Part shown: positions 31,189 to 43,963 of the stretch, piece after piece
How positions within the stretch are numbered: the first letter of the stretch is position 1
Layout of the letters: each line of letters opens with the position of its first letter
From: Rhipidocladum racemiflorum
Taxonomy: Eukaryota; Streptophyta; Magnoliopsida; Poales; Poaceae
NCBI GenBank assembly: GCA_036346355.1
Contig: CM070580.1
Coordinates: forward strand, 66,666,854-66,730,853
DNA: 64,000 bases
Direction: 5' to 3'
Notes under the pieces: generated by a model
What the model was told of the DNA's origin: nothing
Databases searched by the model: none
Seen by the model: only the letters and a program-made list of their open reading frames with translations
Translations under genes and position numbers: made by a program

Positions 31189-31223
31189 TCTCGAGGACGA
31201 GATTATTGTAAGGGGGGTAGAGC
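31186..31223 (+). other. Hairpin and polypurine tract of B-right
   Basis: The arms TAATCTCG and CGAGATTA (loop AGGA, 31186-31205) pair perfectly. TTGTAAGGGGGGTAGAGC follows, then the LTR start TGTAACATCC. Compared with elements C and D, the outer pair G-C is changed to T-A on both sides. Confidence 0.78.
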
Positions 31224-31883
31224 TGTAACATCCTGAGTTTTAACTTGCCTTTTTAAAATGTTAATTATCCTTTGAGAGTTATTTGGAATTCAATTTGGAG
31301 TTAATTGTGCTTGGATTTGTTTGCTCAATCTGTTTCGTTTTAGTTTTTGCTCCAAAATCTCGTTTCGTGTTGCGGTTAGAATTTCCGAGCAACCGTAGTT
31401 TCCAAACCTTGTTTAGCTATCCTAGAGTCTATCCTAAAAGTTTCCGGGAAGGATTCGTGAGTTTCGGAGTTTTTTTAGGGTTTTTGGGGTTTTTCACTGG
31501 CGGTAGATCACCGCCTGGCAGATCGCCACGAGGCGACCGGGCAGGGGGCAAAGCCCTCTCCGCTGCCCGTTGCCCAGCCACCTCAGCTCTTCTAGAGCCT
31601 TCATCCCTAAGCCACTTCCCCCAGCCGTATTACACTCCCTCCCCCCTCACTTCACTCCCTCTCACTCTCACCCTCACCCTCTAGCTCTCCCTCTCTAGCT
31701 CTCTCTCCCATGGAGCTCTCTTCCTCTCTCTCGAGCTTTCCCTCCAGCTAAACCTCTCCCTCCGGTATTCTGGAGCTCGAGGAGCAGCTGGTCAAGGAGG
31801 AGGACGTCGATTCCCAAACCCTAGACGAGCACTGTGGTGAGTGGAGCAAGTTTCAGTCAGATCTGTGATAACTTGAGCTTGAT
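31224..31883 (+). repeat. 3' LTR of B-right, first part
   Basis: It starts TGTAACATCCTGAG after the polypurine tract and is cut at 31883 by element C. It resumes at 43969. A pyrimidine-rich tract (about 31610-31760) lies in it. It does not resemble the 5' LTR of B-left. Confidence 0.8.
31879..31883. repeat. Target-site duplication of C, left copy
   Basis: TTGAT immediately before the left LTR of C; the same five bases follow the right LTR at 43964-43968. Confidence 0.9.
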
Positions 31884-34363
31884 TGTCGGGACCCCGAATT
31901 TGCAAATCCGGACCCTCTGTGTATTCAGCACTAGTCCAGGAACGCGCTAGTGCACACAGTCTTAACATCGGTAAATATCACAATCATACCAATCGATATT
32001 ATCAAAGTACTTTATTTGAATAACCAAACAGGTTACTCGACCTTATGGCCAAGTTACAAATATATGCCTTGCGAGGCGAAACTTATTAAAAGAGAAATAA
32101 TAGCAGCGGAAAATCAAATAACTTCGTGGCGCCATCCAAGATACCACAGGCAACCGATCGGCTCGCATCCCTAAGTAGACGGGTCCTCTTGGAATTCCTC
32201 CTCCAAAGCTGGCGTAATCTCCTCTTCAACTGATATTGTGTTGAGGCAAGGGTGAGTACTTGGTACTCAGCAAGTCATGCACAGAATGCAAGCTAATATA
32301 CTATATGCATGGCTTGGTAAAAAGGAATAGCACAAGGTATATTTGCAGTAAACAGCATTTGACAAGTAATATAAGTAGATTCGAAAGCGGTAGAAATAAG
32401 TAAAGCGTAAATAACTTTTCAAGAAATTTAATAAACATTTTCCCCATCCTAAACCACGTTTCCATCATCTCCATTATTAAACCAACCCAACCTTTCAAAC
32501 CAAAGTTATTTTTGAGAAAATCTAACCCTTGACTGTAATTCCCGAGCATTGTCCAGTACCGTGGACTCGGCTATTTAAATAGATTCTAAACTCTGCAGAG
32601 GTTATGCACTTTACCCACAAGATATAGTCAAACACCACAAAGGCGAGTTCCCGTAACAAAGCCTTTCGGAAGCCTCAAACAACACAGGTGGCCCTCTCCG
32701 GTTCGTGCTCTACACCATCCCTTCCCTTAGCCAAGGCGAAGTATGGGACCAACACACCGTTAGATGGGTATCTGGCCACAGCCACGATACGCTCCCTCGT
32801 ACAATCACACAAACGGTGTAATTGACACCCTGAGGCTCCACAAGCGAGTCCTTAGCGACTTAGTCAACTAGGGCCGTCCCATTCCAGCCATGTGGTTGCA
32901 AGTATGACCCAGTTCAAAGGCTTGCAAGGTTAAGTCCTTAGAGTGACCAGGGCAAGACTACCCGAAGAACCAAATCAACATTCCCAATGCCACAACTGGC
33001 CCACTGATTACTCTTGCCACATGCCCCAATAAAATCGCTTTATCAAACCCCGCTTGATTACCATGCACCACGTGCCATCAACATCACATGATACTTTTCC
33101 AAAACAGGTTCAATATATCATTAAGTCAATATTAACATTTGATTGTCCAAAATCATGTTATGAGCACGTAGTGAGTCTAAGCAAGATACTACAACGGTCT
33201 AAACCAATGTTGGCAATTTAATAATGTCCAACTAGTAATCCACAACTAGGGTGACAAGGGATCATGGCACATACTTAGATAATCAAGGTGTCATATAGCA
33301 AATTGGTATTTATCTAACCCCATGTTTAAACCAAGTATTTTTTCTAATTGAACTAGCATGCAATAGTTTAAATCAAAATAGATTTCGAAATAGGATCAAC
33401 ATGGTCAAAGCACAACTTGCCTTCAAAAAGCACTTGCTCTTGGTCTTGAGTTGGATCCTGAGTCAACACTTCTCCTTGAATCCTTCCGGTACTTCAACGT
33501 CTACTCGTAAAGCGTGCAAATAGCAATACACAAATAAACAATAGGCAAAAACATCCCAAAACTCCAAATAAAATCCATAAACAGAGAGAACATAATTTTC
33601 TGGATTTTTAGAAACTGGAATCGTCAAATTTGGAATTAAAACGCAAAAGTTATGATTTATTAAAGTTTAAATAATCAATTAAATAATATTACAGAGAAAA
33701 ACTTTAGTCCAAAAATTAAATAAAATTCATATTTAGGTAGATCTCAATTTTATACAAATTTAGAAATTTGAATCACTCAAATCGGAGTTGAAACGCAAAA
33801 GTTATAAGCGTTTGAAGTTTGAAACAAAATCAAATCATTATTTCGAATTAATAAATCATTTTCTTTTTCGAAATTATTTATTGCGTCAAGATGGACACGT
33901 GGCAGCCTCGATTGGTTGGCTGGCGACGCCAGCCGTCCATGGACGTGGTCCACGCTTCGGCTCGGGTCCACCGTGGACTCTGGCCCACGACTCCACGTGA
34001 GATCGACATGTGGGACCCACTCGGGTAGCGTCATCGGCCGACGTCGGCGAGGACTCAGCCCACGGTCGACATGTGGGACCCATTGTGACGTCATGGGTGA
34101 CGCCACGGTGCGATCGGCCGACACGCGGGCCCCGCGTGTCGCTGACCACGCTGCCTACAGCGTCTGACGCAGACCGCGGCGGTCCCACATCCCCACACGG
34201 GGCGCAAACACGGCCGTGGGTTTGAAAATCAACGGCGCGGATTAAATCTAGCGTAGTGCTTTGGAAAAACAACACCGCTAATCTGCAGGCTGATTCGATC
34301 TTGATCGGACGGTCAAGATCCAATCTAACCTGGTGCGCTTCTGGCTACGTGGCACACTCTAAG

Positions 34364-35024
34364 CCGTTGGATCTAGATCCGACGGTTGAAAATAGATCCA
34401 GAGGTTGCACGTGAGATCTCACCGCGGTGTGACGTGGCGCGATCTGAGCCCTTGGATTCTGATCGGACGGCTAGCGTAGCTCGCGGACGGCGATGGCGAC
34501 GCGGCGGAGCGGAGGCCACCGGAGATGAAGACGACGACGAGTCCAACGGCGCTTCGGGGCTTCTCCGGCGAAGTGAAGGGTACTCCCGAACGCAGCGTCT
34601 CGCCTTGGGGAATCCGGATGCAGGCTTGATGACGGCGGAAGACGACGACGGCGGCAAGATCGGCGTTTAACCGCTGGCGAACGGAATCCCAACTCCGGCG
34701 AGCTCGTGACGGCAAACGGCGGCTCGGCGAGATGGCTTGGGGCACGCAGTGCGCCACGGAAGTTCAGGGTCACGACCGTGGTGGCGGCGCATTAAATAGG
34801 GGTCTCGGCGTCCGTGAAACGCACGGAGACCGAGGTCGACACGGTTTCGACGGCGGAGTCCGGCGGCGGCACGGAGAGGCGACGTGGCGCAACGTGAGCC
34901 GTTGGATCTCGATCCAACGGTCGCGTGAGTTGGACTCGGGTCCGGCTCGGCGAGCTGGCTGGCTCGGTCGGACTCGGGTTCGGTGACGTGGCGCAATCAC
35001 AACCGTTGGATCTTGATCCAAGGG
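34364..35024. promoter_or_regulatory. Palindromic MSA-like modules in the C LTR
   Basis: Copies start at 34364, 34449, 34899 and 35003, with a looser one near 34296. The 34899 copy has perfect 10-bp arms CCGTTGGATC and GATCCAACGG around TC. Most are preceded at about 10-14 bp by ACGTGGC. The arm end TCCAACGGTC matches the mitosis-specific activator (MSA) core AACGG in its pyrimidine setting. The binding role is inference. Confidence 0.5.
34791..34798 (-). promoter_or_regulatory. TATA-like box in C-family LTRs
   Basis: TATTTAAT on the minus strand is kept in the right LTR (43328-43335) and in the solo LTR (52519-52526). A matching CTATTTAAGG occurs near 63560 in LTR G. The copies of the palindrome at 34899 and 35003 lie about 100 and 205 bp upstream in the sense of transcription. 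Confidence 0.5.
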
Positions 35025-35433
35025 TCGTGTGGCTAGGGTTCGGGACGAGCGGGTTCGGCTCGACCACGTGGCTCGGTCGGACTCGAACTCGAGTCCGACT
35101 CGGGCTCGATCGGTGAACAAGACAAACCCACTCGCATTTTCCAGCGATTTAATATTTAAAATAATTCGATAATTCATTTAATTCATTAAAAATAGCAAAA
35201 GACTCAGAAAAATTCCAGAAAAATTCTGGAAAATATTTTGGATCATTTTGGACTCAATTAAAATATTTCCAACAAAATTTTATTTGCAAAATTAAATTCT
35301 TTAATTATTTCAAAATGGAATAAATTCAAATAAATTCCAAATAAATCCAAATAAATTCCAGAAAATTCCAAAAATTCACCAAAGTGTCAAATCACACATG
35401 AATTCAAGAAAAGCAAAATTTTGGGGTGTTACA

Positions 35434-35471
35434 AACCTCCCCCCCTTAATAGAATCTCGTCCCCGAGATTC
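35434..35471 (-). other. Polypurine tract and hairpin of element C
   Basis: On the minus strand the arms GAATCTCG and CGAGATTC (loop GGGA; 35452-35471) pair perfectly. TATTAAGGGGGGGAGGTT follows, ending at the LTR start. Confidence 0.8.
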
Positions 35472-36877
35472 AGGGCTCACTACAGAATAGGTTTGGAAAC
35501 TCTTTCTTCAAATCCTCTTCAAGGACTCCTAAGTCGCTTCGCTTTCTTCATGGTTGCTCCACTGAACTCTACAAAAACGGGTTGACTTGTTTCTAGTTTC
35601 TCGATCCATTGTGTCCAGAATCCTCACGGGATACTCCTTATAAGTCAAATCCTCTTGCAACTCAATTGATTCTAATCGATTCTGCTCCTCGGGAACTCGG
35701 AGACACTTCTTCAATCGGGACACATGGAATACATCATGCACTCCTCGCTAACGATCGTGGCAACTCCGGTGATAAGCAACTTCGCCTCTGCGGCTCAAAA
35801 TCTTAAATGGTCCAACATAACGGGTGCGAAGTTTCCCTTTGGCATGGAACCTCTTAACTCCCCGAGAGGCGTAACTCGAGGTATACAAAGTCTTCGGTTC
35901 AAAACTCAAGTCTCGGCGACGATTGTCAAGATAACTCTTCTGTCGAGATTGGGCTATCTTCAATCTTTCCCTAATCATGGCGATTTGCTCTTGACCTCTT
36001 GAAGAATATCAGGCCCAAGACGCGGCGCCGCGGTCTCATTCCAGTTCAATGGCGTCCCGACAGTCGACCATACAAAGGCCTCAAAAGGTGACATCTGTAA
36101 ACTAGCCTGATAACTATTGTTGTAACTGAACTCGGCATACGGTAAACTCTTATCCCAAGAAGTAGCATAAGCTAATGCACAAGCTCTCAACATATCCTCC
36201 AGAATCTGGTTGACTCTTTTGGTCTGTCCATCCGTCTGTGGATGATAAGCTGTACTGAAGTTCAAACGGGTTCCCATGGCCTCATGCAACTTATTCCAGA
36301 ACCTTGAGGTAAATTGGGTACCTCTGTCCGATACAATCCTCTTTGGCACTCCGTGCAAACAGACAATCCTGATCATGTACAATTCTGCTAATTTATCTCC
36401 CGAGTAAGTGGTCTTCACGGGGATAAAGTGGGCTACTTTAGTCAAGCGATCCACTATAACCCATATGGAGTCATAACCTCCTTGAGTCTTCGGCAAACCG
36501 GTAATGAAATCCATTCCGATTTCCTCCCACTTCCACTCAGGTATTTTCAGCGGTTGTAGCAATCCTCGCCGGTCTCGATGCATTGCCTTGACTCTCCGGC
36601 ATACGCCGCACAATGCAACATGCTCAGCAACTTCACGTTTCATACTCGGCCACTGTAATCTCTCCTTGAGATCCTGATACATCTTGGCGCTTCCAGGATG
36701 AATTGAGTACTTGGAGTCATGGGCTTCTTCCAGAATCAGTTGCTTTAACTCCTTGTTGTTAGGCACGCAAATGCGATCCTTCATCCACAACGTGCCTTGC
36801 TCATCCAACTTGAAGTCCTCTGCCTTGCCTTCCTCCTTGATGAACTTAATCCTGCGGATCTTGTCATCATCCTTCAT
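35472..36877 (-). pseudogene. Integrase and C-terminal tail of element C
   Basis: On the minus strand, from 36877 there is an integrase frame with the zinc finger (HDSKYSIHPG, CGVCRRVK). The catalytic core follows with GMDFITGLP, VSDRGTQFTSRFW and HPQTDGQTKRVNQ; a Lys replaces the expected catalytic Glu (Q-T-K-R instead of Q-T-E-R). The frame stops near 35975. The tail continues in other frames (NRRRDLSFEPKT, VHDVFHVSRLKKCL) to RVQWSNHEESEAT near 35530, the chromodomain-like end. At least two frame changes separate the parts. Neighbouring RNase H lies upstream in the usual order. The product would be catalytically dead even if the frames were joined. Confidence 0.87.
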
Positions 36878-38343
36878 CCTTCTCGGATCTGATCCTCTAG
36901 GGTAGGCTTTACTTCTAATGCGGCCAAGAATCCGCTAGGTACTACCTCAATCTTCATCTTTTGAAAATCCTCACATAACTCATCCTGACTTGTGGCTAGC
37001 AACGTACTCACGGTATGGCTTTTCCGACTCAGGGCATCGGCTACTACGTTGGCCTTCCCGGGATGGTAATGGATTCCAACATTATAGTCCTTGATTAACT
37101 CCAACCACCTCCTCTGCCTCATATTCAGATCCGACTGGGTGAATATGTACTTAAGGCTCTTATGATCCGTATATACTTCACATCTGTTTCCGATCAGATA
37201 GTGACGCCATATCTTCAAGGCATGCACTACGGCAGCTAACTCTAGGTCATGTGTCGGATAATTTTCCTCATGCGGCCTCAATCGCCTTGATGCATAGCGG
37301 CGACCTTTCCTTACGCATCGGCACACATCCAAGTCCTTGGCGCGATGCGTCACAATAAATATCGAAGCTTTGAGCAACATCCGTAGAACTAACACCGGTG
37401 CGATGTCAATCGCTTCTTCACTCTGAAATCCTTTCTCACATTCTGGCGTCCATGCAAACTTCTTTTCCTTCTTCAAAGAATTGCGTAAGAGGTTTCGCAA
37501 TTGTCGAAAAGCCTTCGATGAAACGGCGGTAGTATCCTACCATTCCAAGGAAACTCCGAATCTGGGTCACCGTCTTTGGCTGTTCCCAATGTAACACAGC
37601 TTCTACTTTGCTTGGATCTACGGCGACTCCTTCTGCAGTCATTACATGTCCAAGAAACTCCACCTTGTCTTTCCAAAACTCACACTTGCTGAACTTGGCG
37701 AAAAGTTGCTGTTCCTCGACTTTTCCAAAACTCGCCTTAAGTGTTCTAAGCATGTTCATCCTCCTGTCTTGGAGTAGACTAGGATATCGTCTATGAACAC
37801 GACGACAAACTTGTCCAAATATTCCATGAACACCTTATTCATCATATTCATGAAATAAGCCGGGCGCATTCGTCAAAATTTCAAAGGACATAATCAGAAC
37901 TCGTAATGTCCATATCTTGACGAGAATGCAGTCTTCGGAATATCTTCGATCGAATCTTCAATCGATGGTATCCCGATCTCAGATCAATCTTGGAGAAAAC
38001 TCGGCTCCTCTTAATCGATCAAACAAATCATCAATCCTGGGTAGCGGATACTTATTCTTCACGGTGACCTCATTGAGTGCACGGTAGTCAATAAACATCC
38101 TGAAACTCCGTCCTTCTTCTTGACAAACAAAGCTGGTGCTCCCCATGGCGACTAACTTGGTCCGATAAATCCTTTCTCCATTAACTCTTCTAGCTGTTTC
38201 TTCATCTCTACCAACTCCTCGGTAGACATCCGATAGGGTCTCTTTGCTATCGGTGCTGTACCAGTACAAGCTCTATCACAAACTCTATGTCCTCGTCTCA
38301 AGCGGCATACTGTAGATCCTCGGGAAAAACATCGGGTACTCAT
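36878..38343 (-). pseudogene. RT and RNase H of element C
   Basis: On the minus strand the order is YRMSTEELVEMKKQ and EELMEKGFIGPS (38343 on), NKYPLPRIDDLFD near 38040, an FIDD-type active site near 37790, and GVAVDPSKVEAVLHWEQP near 37620. RNase H follows (DHKSLKYIFTQ, NVVADALSRK). It is split over at least four frames (breaks near 38200, 37900-37980, 37480 and 37330). A short stretch at 37300-37400 is scrambled compared with the same domain of D. The domain order and length are those of a chromovirus pol, but it is not translatable. Confidence 0.85.
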
Positions 38344-39908
38344 TCACTCTTGGGACATCCTCTATGCTGATTGCCTTGGTAATGCTGTTAACCATCAACT
38401 GTCCATCTCTAATCAGTGGCTCGAAATTCCACTTTCTTCCCACACGGGCTCTCAATCGAGATAGTCCTTCGTCCACAATCCAATACGGCCTTGTGCTTGG
38501 ATAACCAATCCATTCCCAATATAACGTCTAAGGTCCGGGTCTCCAAAATTATAAGGTTTGCTAGGAACTCTATTCCACCTATCAAGATTCTCACCCGGAA
38601 CATCCTACTTTCGCTCGGAGTTCGGAACCAGGGGTTTGAACTAAAAGCATGCACTTAAGTCTTGCAACTCTCAAATCATTTCTAGTAGCAAAGCCTTGTG
38701 AAACAAACGAACGCGAAGCTTCGTGAGTCAAACAAAGCTGTTGCAGGTGCTGAGTTAACAAGTAACTTACCCAAGACGACGTCCGTAGCATTCTCGCAGT
38801 GCATCTGCGGTGACATGGTTGACTCGGCCTCTCACCACGGTGCAGGGTGTGGCTCTCGTGCTGGCGCCCTAGCTGGGGTGGTTCCTAGGTTGAAGCGAAT
38901 CGGGTCACTCCTCGCTGTCTTCTTTGGACAAGCTGTTGGCAAAGTGTCCTAGCTCGTTGCGCTTGTAACAGCGTCTCACTGTTCCTTTGTTGCACTGGGG
39001 TAGCGTTTCTAGCGGGGCTGGGTGCAGTAGTTTTGATTGACCGGTCTTGGTGCCGGGGATGGTGTCCTTGTTGCATTCTCGTGGTTGGAATCAAGAATTG
39101 ATTCGGTGCAACCTCAAGCGCCATGCGTTCCCTGGCGTGATCCTTGCTTTGTTGCATCCTGCGCTTCCTGTTCTCATCCAGTTCCTTGCGCTTGTCCTCA
39201 AGAATAAGCGCCTTATTCACCAACTCTTGGAAATCTGGGAAGGTGTGGGTGATCAACCCTACTTGCAATCCTGAGTTAAGTCCCTTCATAAAACGAGACT
39301 GCGGATTTATCCGTCGCTACATCCTCAGGTGCGTAGCGTGCTTAGCTGTGGTGAACTTGTTCGTAGTCGGCCACCGGCTGATTACCTTGCCTTAATGCTC
39401 GAACTCCTCCTTCTTAAGGTCCATGATTCCTTCAAGCACGTGATACCGCTTCGGAATGCACCGTGAACTCTTCCCAAGTGATATCTTGAGGGTTCTCTGC
39501 GTGTACAGGTTCTCCCACCATTCAATGTTGTTCCTTCCGGTGATGAGAAGCGTAGAGTACCTTCTCATTTCCTATGCATTGAGCTATGTGTAGCTTCCTC
39601 TCAATTGATCTTAACCAATCATCGGCCTCCAATGGATTGGCATTCCCAGAGAAAGTGGGTGGGTGAGTCCTCATGAACTCTGACAGCCTTGTATTCTGGC
39701 GTGGTCCCTGATTAACTTGATTAGCAGTGGCCTGAGCAGTGACGTGCTGCATTTGTTGCATCATAGCATGCATCAATTGAGTCTGAGCAGCAAGAAATGC
39801 TCCAAAATTCTGCATATCAACTGGCGGTGCTGGTGCTCCATCATTGGGGTTTTCTACTGGGCGAGAACCACTCCCATTGCTTCCAAAGTTTCCACGGGTG
39901 TTCACCAT
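38344..39908 (-). pseudogene. gag-protease of element C
   Basis: The ATG at 39908 starts MVNTRGNFGSNG, the same start as in B-left. A Gln/Met helix and Gag core (EADDWLRSIERKLHIAQ) follow, then a frame change near 39540. The rest of Gag continues from about 39290 (VGLITHTFPDFQELVNKA) with a Lys/Arg-rich region. The knuckle region near 38930-38960 is frame-broken. Protease blocks are VSQGFATRNDL near 38700 and TLDVILGMDWLSKHK near 38520. The catalytic D-S-G region near 38760 is disrupted. Spacing and order match B-left, supporting one family. Confidence 0.85.
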
Positions 39909-40412
39909 CTGTCGATTTGCTCTAGGTTTAGAGATGAGAGGGAAACAAGAATAGACAAGTAATATGGAACCTATGCGGGGCGAAAGGTGTAGCCTTAAGG
40001 TCCAACTTTATTATTAGTAACTTGGTATGGCTGCTTACAATGCCTAAGGGCCTTGCAACACATACTGCACACTCAGCAAACAAAGCAAATCCAAATCGAA
40101 CTAACTCTGGAGTCTAACGCCTAAAGGGTGACTCTTTCTTCTATGACTCGACTCGGCGAAGGAGTCTCACTATAGAACCTATGCTCACTCATCGAGAAAA
40201 CCTCCATCTGTCACAAGAGTGCTTTATGTAAGAACTCGGAATTTCTTTTAAATTGTGACAAGGTAAGGGGAAATTTCAGCAAGAGACAAGAAAAGAGAGA
40301 AGGGGATAAGTCGAGATGTTATTTCTTGTCTTGACAAACTTTTAGCTTTAGAAAATAGGTTTTATCCTCACTACGTCCATTCTAGCTTAGGGTTGAGCCT
40401 ACAGTCAAGTAT

Positions 40413-40425
40413 GGCTCTGATACCA
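40413..40425 (-). other. Primer binding site of element C
   Basis: On the minus strand TGGTATCAGAGCC lies a few bases after the LTR end, the same Met-type site as in B-left. The 39909-40412 leader has no other visible feature. Confidence 0.87.
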
Positions 40426-40429
40426 CCTC

Positions 40430-43400
40430 TGTCGGGACCCCGAATTTGCAAATCCGGACCCTCTGTGTATTCAGCACTAGTCCAGAGCAGCGCTTAGTGC
40501 ACACAGTCTTAACATCGGTAAATATCACAATCAGACCAATCGATATTATCAAAGTACTTTATTTGAATAACCAAACAGGTTACTCGACCTTATGGCCAAG
40601 TTACAAATATATGCCTTGCGAGGCGAAACTTATTAAAAGAGAAATAATAGCAGCGGAAAATCAAATAACTCGTGGCGCCATCCAAAGATACCACAGGCAA
40701 CTGATCGGGCTCGCATCCCTAAGTAGACGGGTCCTCTTGGAATTCCTCCTCCAAAGTCGGGCGTAATCTCCTCTTCAACTGATATTGTGTTGAGGCAAGG
40801 GTGAGTACTTGGTACTCAGCAAGTCATGCACAGAATGCAAGCTAATATACTATATGCATGGCTTGGTACAAAGGAATAGCACAAGGTATATTTGCAGTAA
40901 ACAGCATTTGACAAGTAATATAAGTAGATTCGAAAGCGGTAGAAATAAGTAAAGCGTAAATAACTTTTCAAGAAATTTAATAAACATTTTCCCCATCCTA
41001 AACCACGTTTCCATCATCTCCATTATTAAACCAACCCAACCTTTCAAACCAAAGTTATTTTTGAGAAAATCTAACCCTTGACTGTAATTCCCGAGCATTG
41101 TCCAGTACCGTGGACTCGGCTATTTAAATAGATTCTAAACTCTGCAGAGGTTATGCACTTTACCCACAAGATATAGTCAAACACCACAAAGGCGAGTTCC
41201 TCAGAATAAAGCCTTCTAAGCCTCAAACAACACAGGTGGCCCTCTCAGGTTCGTGCTCTACACCATCCCTTCCCTTAGCCAAGGCGAAGTATGGGACCAA
41301 CACACCGTTAGATGGGTATCGGCCACGACCACGATACGCTCCCCCGTACAATCACACAAACGGTGTAATTGACACCCTGAGGCTCCACAAGCGAGTCCTT
41401 AGCGACTTAGTCAACTAGGGCCGTCCCATTCCAGCCATGTGGTTGCAAGTATGACCCAGTTCAAAGGCTTGCAAGGTTAAGTCCTTAGAGTGACCAGGGC
41501 AAGACTACCCGAAGAACCAAATCAACATTCCCAATGCCACAACTGGCCCACCTGATTACTCTTGCCACATGCCCCAATAAAATCGTTTATCAAACCCGAT
41601 TGATTACCATGCACCACGTGCCATCAACATCACATGATACTTTTCCAAAACAGGTTCAATATATCATTAAGTCAATATTAACATTTGATTGTCCAAAATC
41701 ATGTTATGAGCACGTAGCGGTCTAAGCAAAGATACTACAACGGTCTAAACCCATGTTGGCAATTTAATAATGTCCAACTAGTAATCCACAACTAGGGTGA
41801 CAAGGGATCATGGCACATACTTAGATAATCAAGGTGTCATATAGCAAATTGGTATTTATCTAACCCCATGTTTAAACCAAGTATTTTTTCTAATTGAACT
41901 AGCATGCAATAGTTTAAATCAAAATAGATTTCGAAATAGGATCAACATGGTCAAAGCACAACTTGCCTTCAAAAAGCACTTGCTCTTGGTCTTGAGTTGG
42001 ATCCTGAGTCAACACTTCTCCTTCGAATCCTTCCGGTACTTCAACGTCTACTCGTAAAGCGTGCAAATAGCAATACACAAATAAACAATAGGCAAAAACA
42101 TCCCAAAACTCCAAATAAAATCCATAAACAGAGAGAACATAATTTTCTGGATTTTTAGAAACTGGAATCGTCAAATTTGGAATTAAAACGCAAAAGTTAT
42201 GATTTATTAAAGTTTAAATAATCAATTAAATAATATTACAGAGAAAAACTTTAGTCCAAAAATTAAATAAAATTCATATTTAGGTAGATCTCAATTTTAT
42301 ACAAATTTAGAAATTTGAATCACTCAAATCGGAGTTGAAACGCAAAAGTTATAAGCGTTTGAAGTTTGAAACAAAATCTGAAATCATTATTTCGAATTAA
42401 TAAATCATTTTCTTTTTCGGAAATTATTTATTGCGTCAGCATGGACACGTGGCAGCCTCTGATTGGTTGGCTGACGTCAGCCGGTCCATGGACGTGGTCC
42501 ACGCTCGGCTCGGGTCCACCGTGGACTCGGTCCACGACTCCACGTGAGACTGACATGTGGGACCCACTCGGGTGACGTCATTGCTGACGTCAGCGGGGAC
42601 TCAGCCCACGGTGCTGACATGTGGGACCCATCAGACGTCATGGGTGACGCCACGGTGCGATCGGCCGACACGCCGCCCCGCGTGTCAGTGACCACGCACG
42701 CGCGCGTACGACGCTGACCGCGTCGGTCCAACTTCCCGACACGTGGCGCAATCACGGCCGTTGGTTTGAAAATCAACGGCGCGGATTAAATCTAGCGTAG
42801 TGCTTTGGAAAAACAACTCCGCTAATCCAGACCGTTCGATCTTGATCGGACGGTCAAGATCCAATCTAACCTGGTGCAGTTCTAGCTACGTGGCACAATC
42901 TAAGCCGTTGGATCTAGATCCGACGGTTGAAAATAGATCCAGAGGTTGCACGTGAGATCTCACCGCGGTGTGACGTGGCGCGATCTCGAGCCCTTGGATT
43001 ACGATCGGACGGCTAAGCGTAGCTTCGCGGACGGCGATGGCGGCAGCGGAGCGAAGGCCACCGGAGATGAAGACGACGACGAGTCCAACGGGCGCCGGGC
43101 TTCTCGTGGCGAAGTGAAGGGTACTCGAACGCGCCTCGCCTTGGGGAATCCGGATCTGGGCTTGATGACGGCGGAGGACGACGGACGGCGGCAGTATCGG
43201 CGTTTAACCGAGGCGGAACGGAATCCCAACTCCGGCGAGCTCGTACGGGCAAACGGCGGCGGCTCAGGCGAGATGGCTTAGAACGCAGTGCGCACGGAAG
43301 TTCAGGTCACGACCGTGGTGGCGGCGCATTAAATAGGGTCTCGGCCTGGTGAACGACGGAGACCGAGGTCGACACTGCTGACGGCGGAGTCCGGCGGCGG

Positions 43401-43963
43401 CACGGAGAGGCGACGTGTAGCAACGTGAACCCTTGGATCTCGATCCAACGGTCGCGTGAGTTCGACTCGGGTCCGGCGCGGCGAGCTGGCTGGCTCGGTC
43501 GGTCTCGGTTGGTGACGTGGCGCAATCACAACCGTTGGATCTTGATCCAAGGGTCGTGTGGCTAGGGTTCGACGAAGCGGGTTCGGCTCGACCACGTGGC
43601 TCGGTCGGACTCGAACTCGAGTCGACTCGGGCTCGGTCGGGTGAACAGTACAAACCCACTCGCATTTTCCAGCGATTTAATATTTAAAATAATTCCCAGT
43701 AATTCATTTAATTCATTAAAAATAGCAAAAGACTCAGAAAAATTCCAGAAAAATTCTGGAAAATATTTTGGATCATTTTGGACTCAATTAAAATATTTCC
43801 AACAAAATTTTATTTGCAAAATTAAATTCTTTAATTATTTCAAAATGGAATAAATTCAAATAAATTCCAAATAAATCCAAATAAATTCCAGAAAATTCCA
43901 AAAATTCACCAAAGTGTCAAATCACACATGAATTCAAGAAAAGCAAAATTTTGGGGTGTTACA
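40430..43963 (-). repeat. 5' LTR of element C (3534 bp)
   Basis: It has the same ends as the left LTR. The palindromic modules recur at 42905, 42991, 43430 and 43532, and the TATA-like box at 43328-43335. TTGAT follows at 43964. Confidence 0.93.

Larger units (their letters stand above)
31884..35433 (-). repeat. 3' LTR of element C (3550 bp)
   Basis: On the minus strand it begins TGTAACACCCCAAAATTTTG and ends GGGGTCCCGACA. A minus-strand TATTTAAT (34791-34798) could be the TATA box. Five imperfect or perfect palindromes with the CCGTTGGATC arm lie between about 34296 and 35024. The reading frames inside (for example at 33777-35177) have no motifs and are LTR shadows. Confidence 0.93.
31884..43963 (-). 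mobile_element. Full-length Tekay-like Ty3/gypsy element C
   Basis: Two LTRs (31884-35433 and 40430-43963) flank a 5.0-kb internal region with primer site, gag, protease, RT-RNase H, integrase and polypurine tract, all on the minus strand. A perfect TTGAT duplication marks the insertion into the 3' LTR of B-right. The LTRs are alike over their length but differ by scattered substitutions and short indels, mostly in the GC-rich part, so the insertion is not very recent. All genes have breaks. Confidence 0.95.

Noticed and set aside
34386..34996. Several overlapping ORFs of 60-145 codons on both strands in the GC-rich LTR part
   Set aside because: They lie inside the C LTR, recur as shifted versions in the other LTR copies and have no domain.
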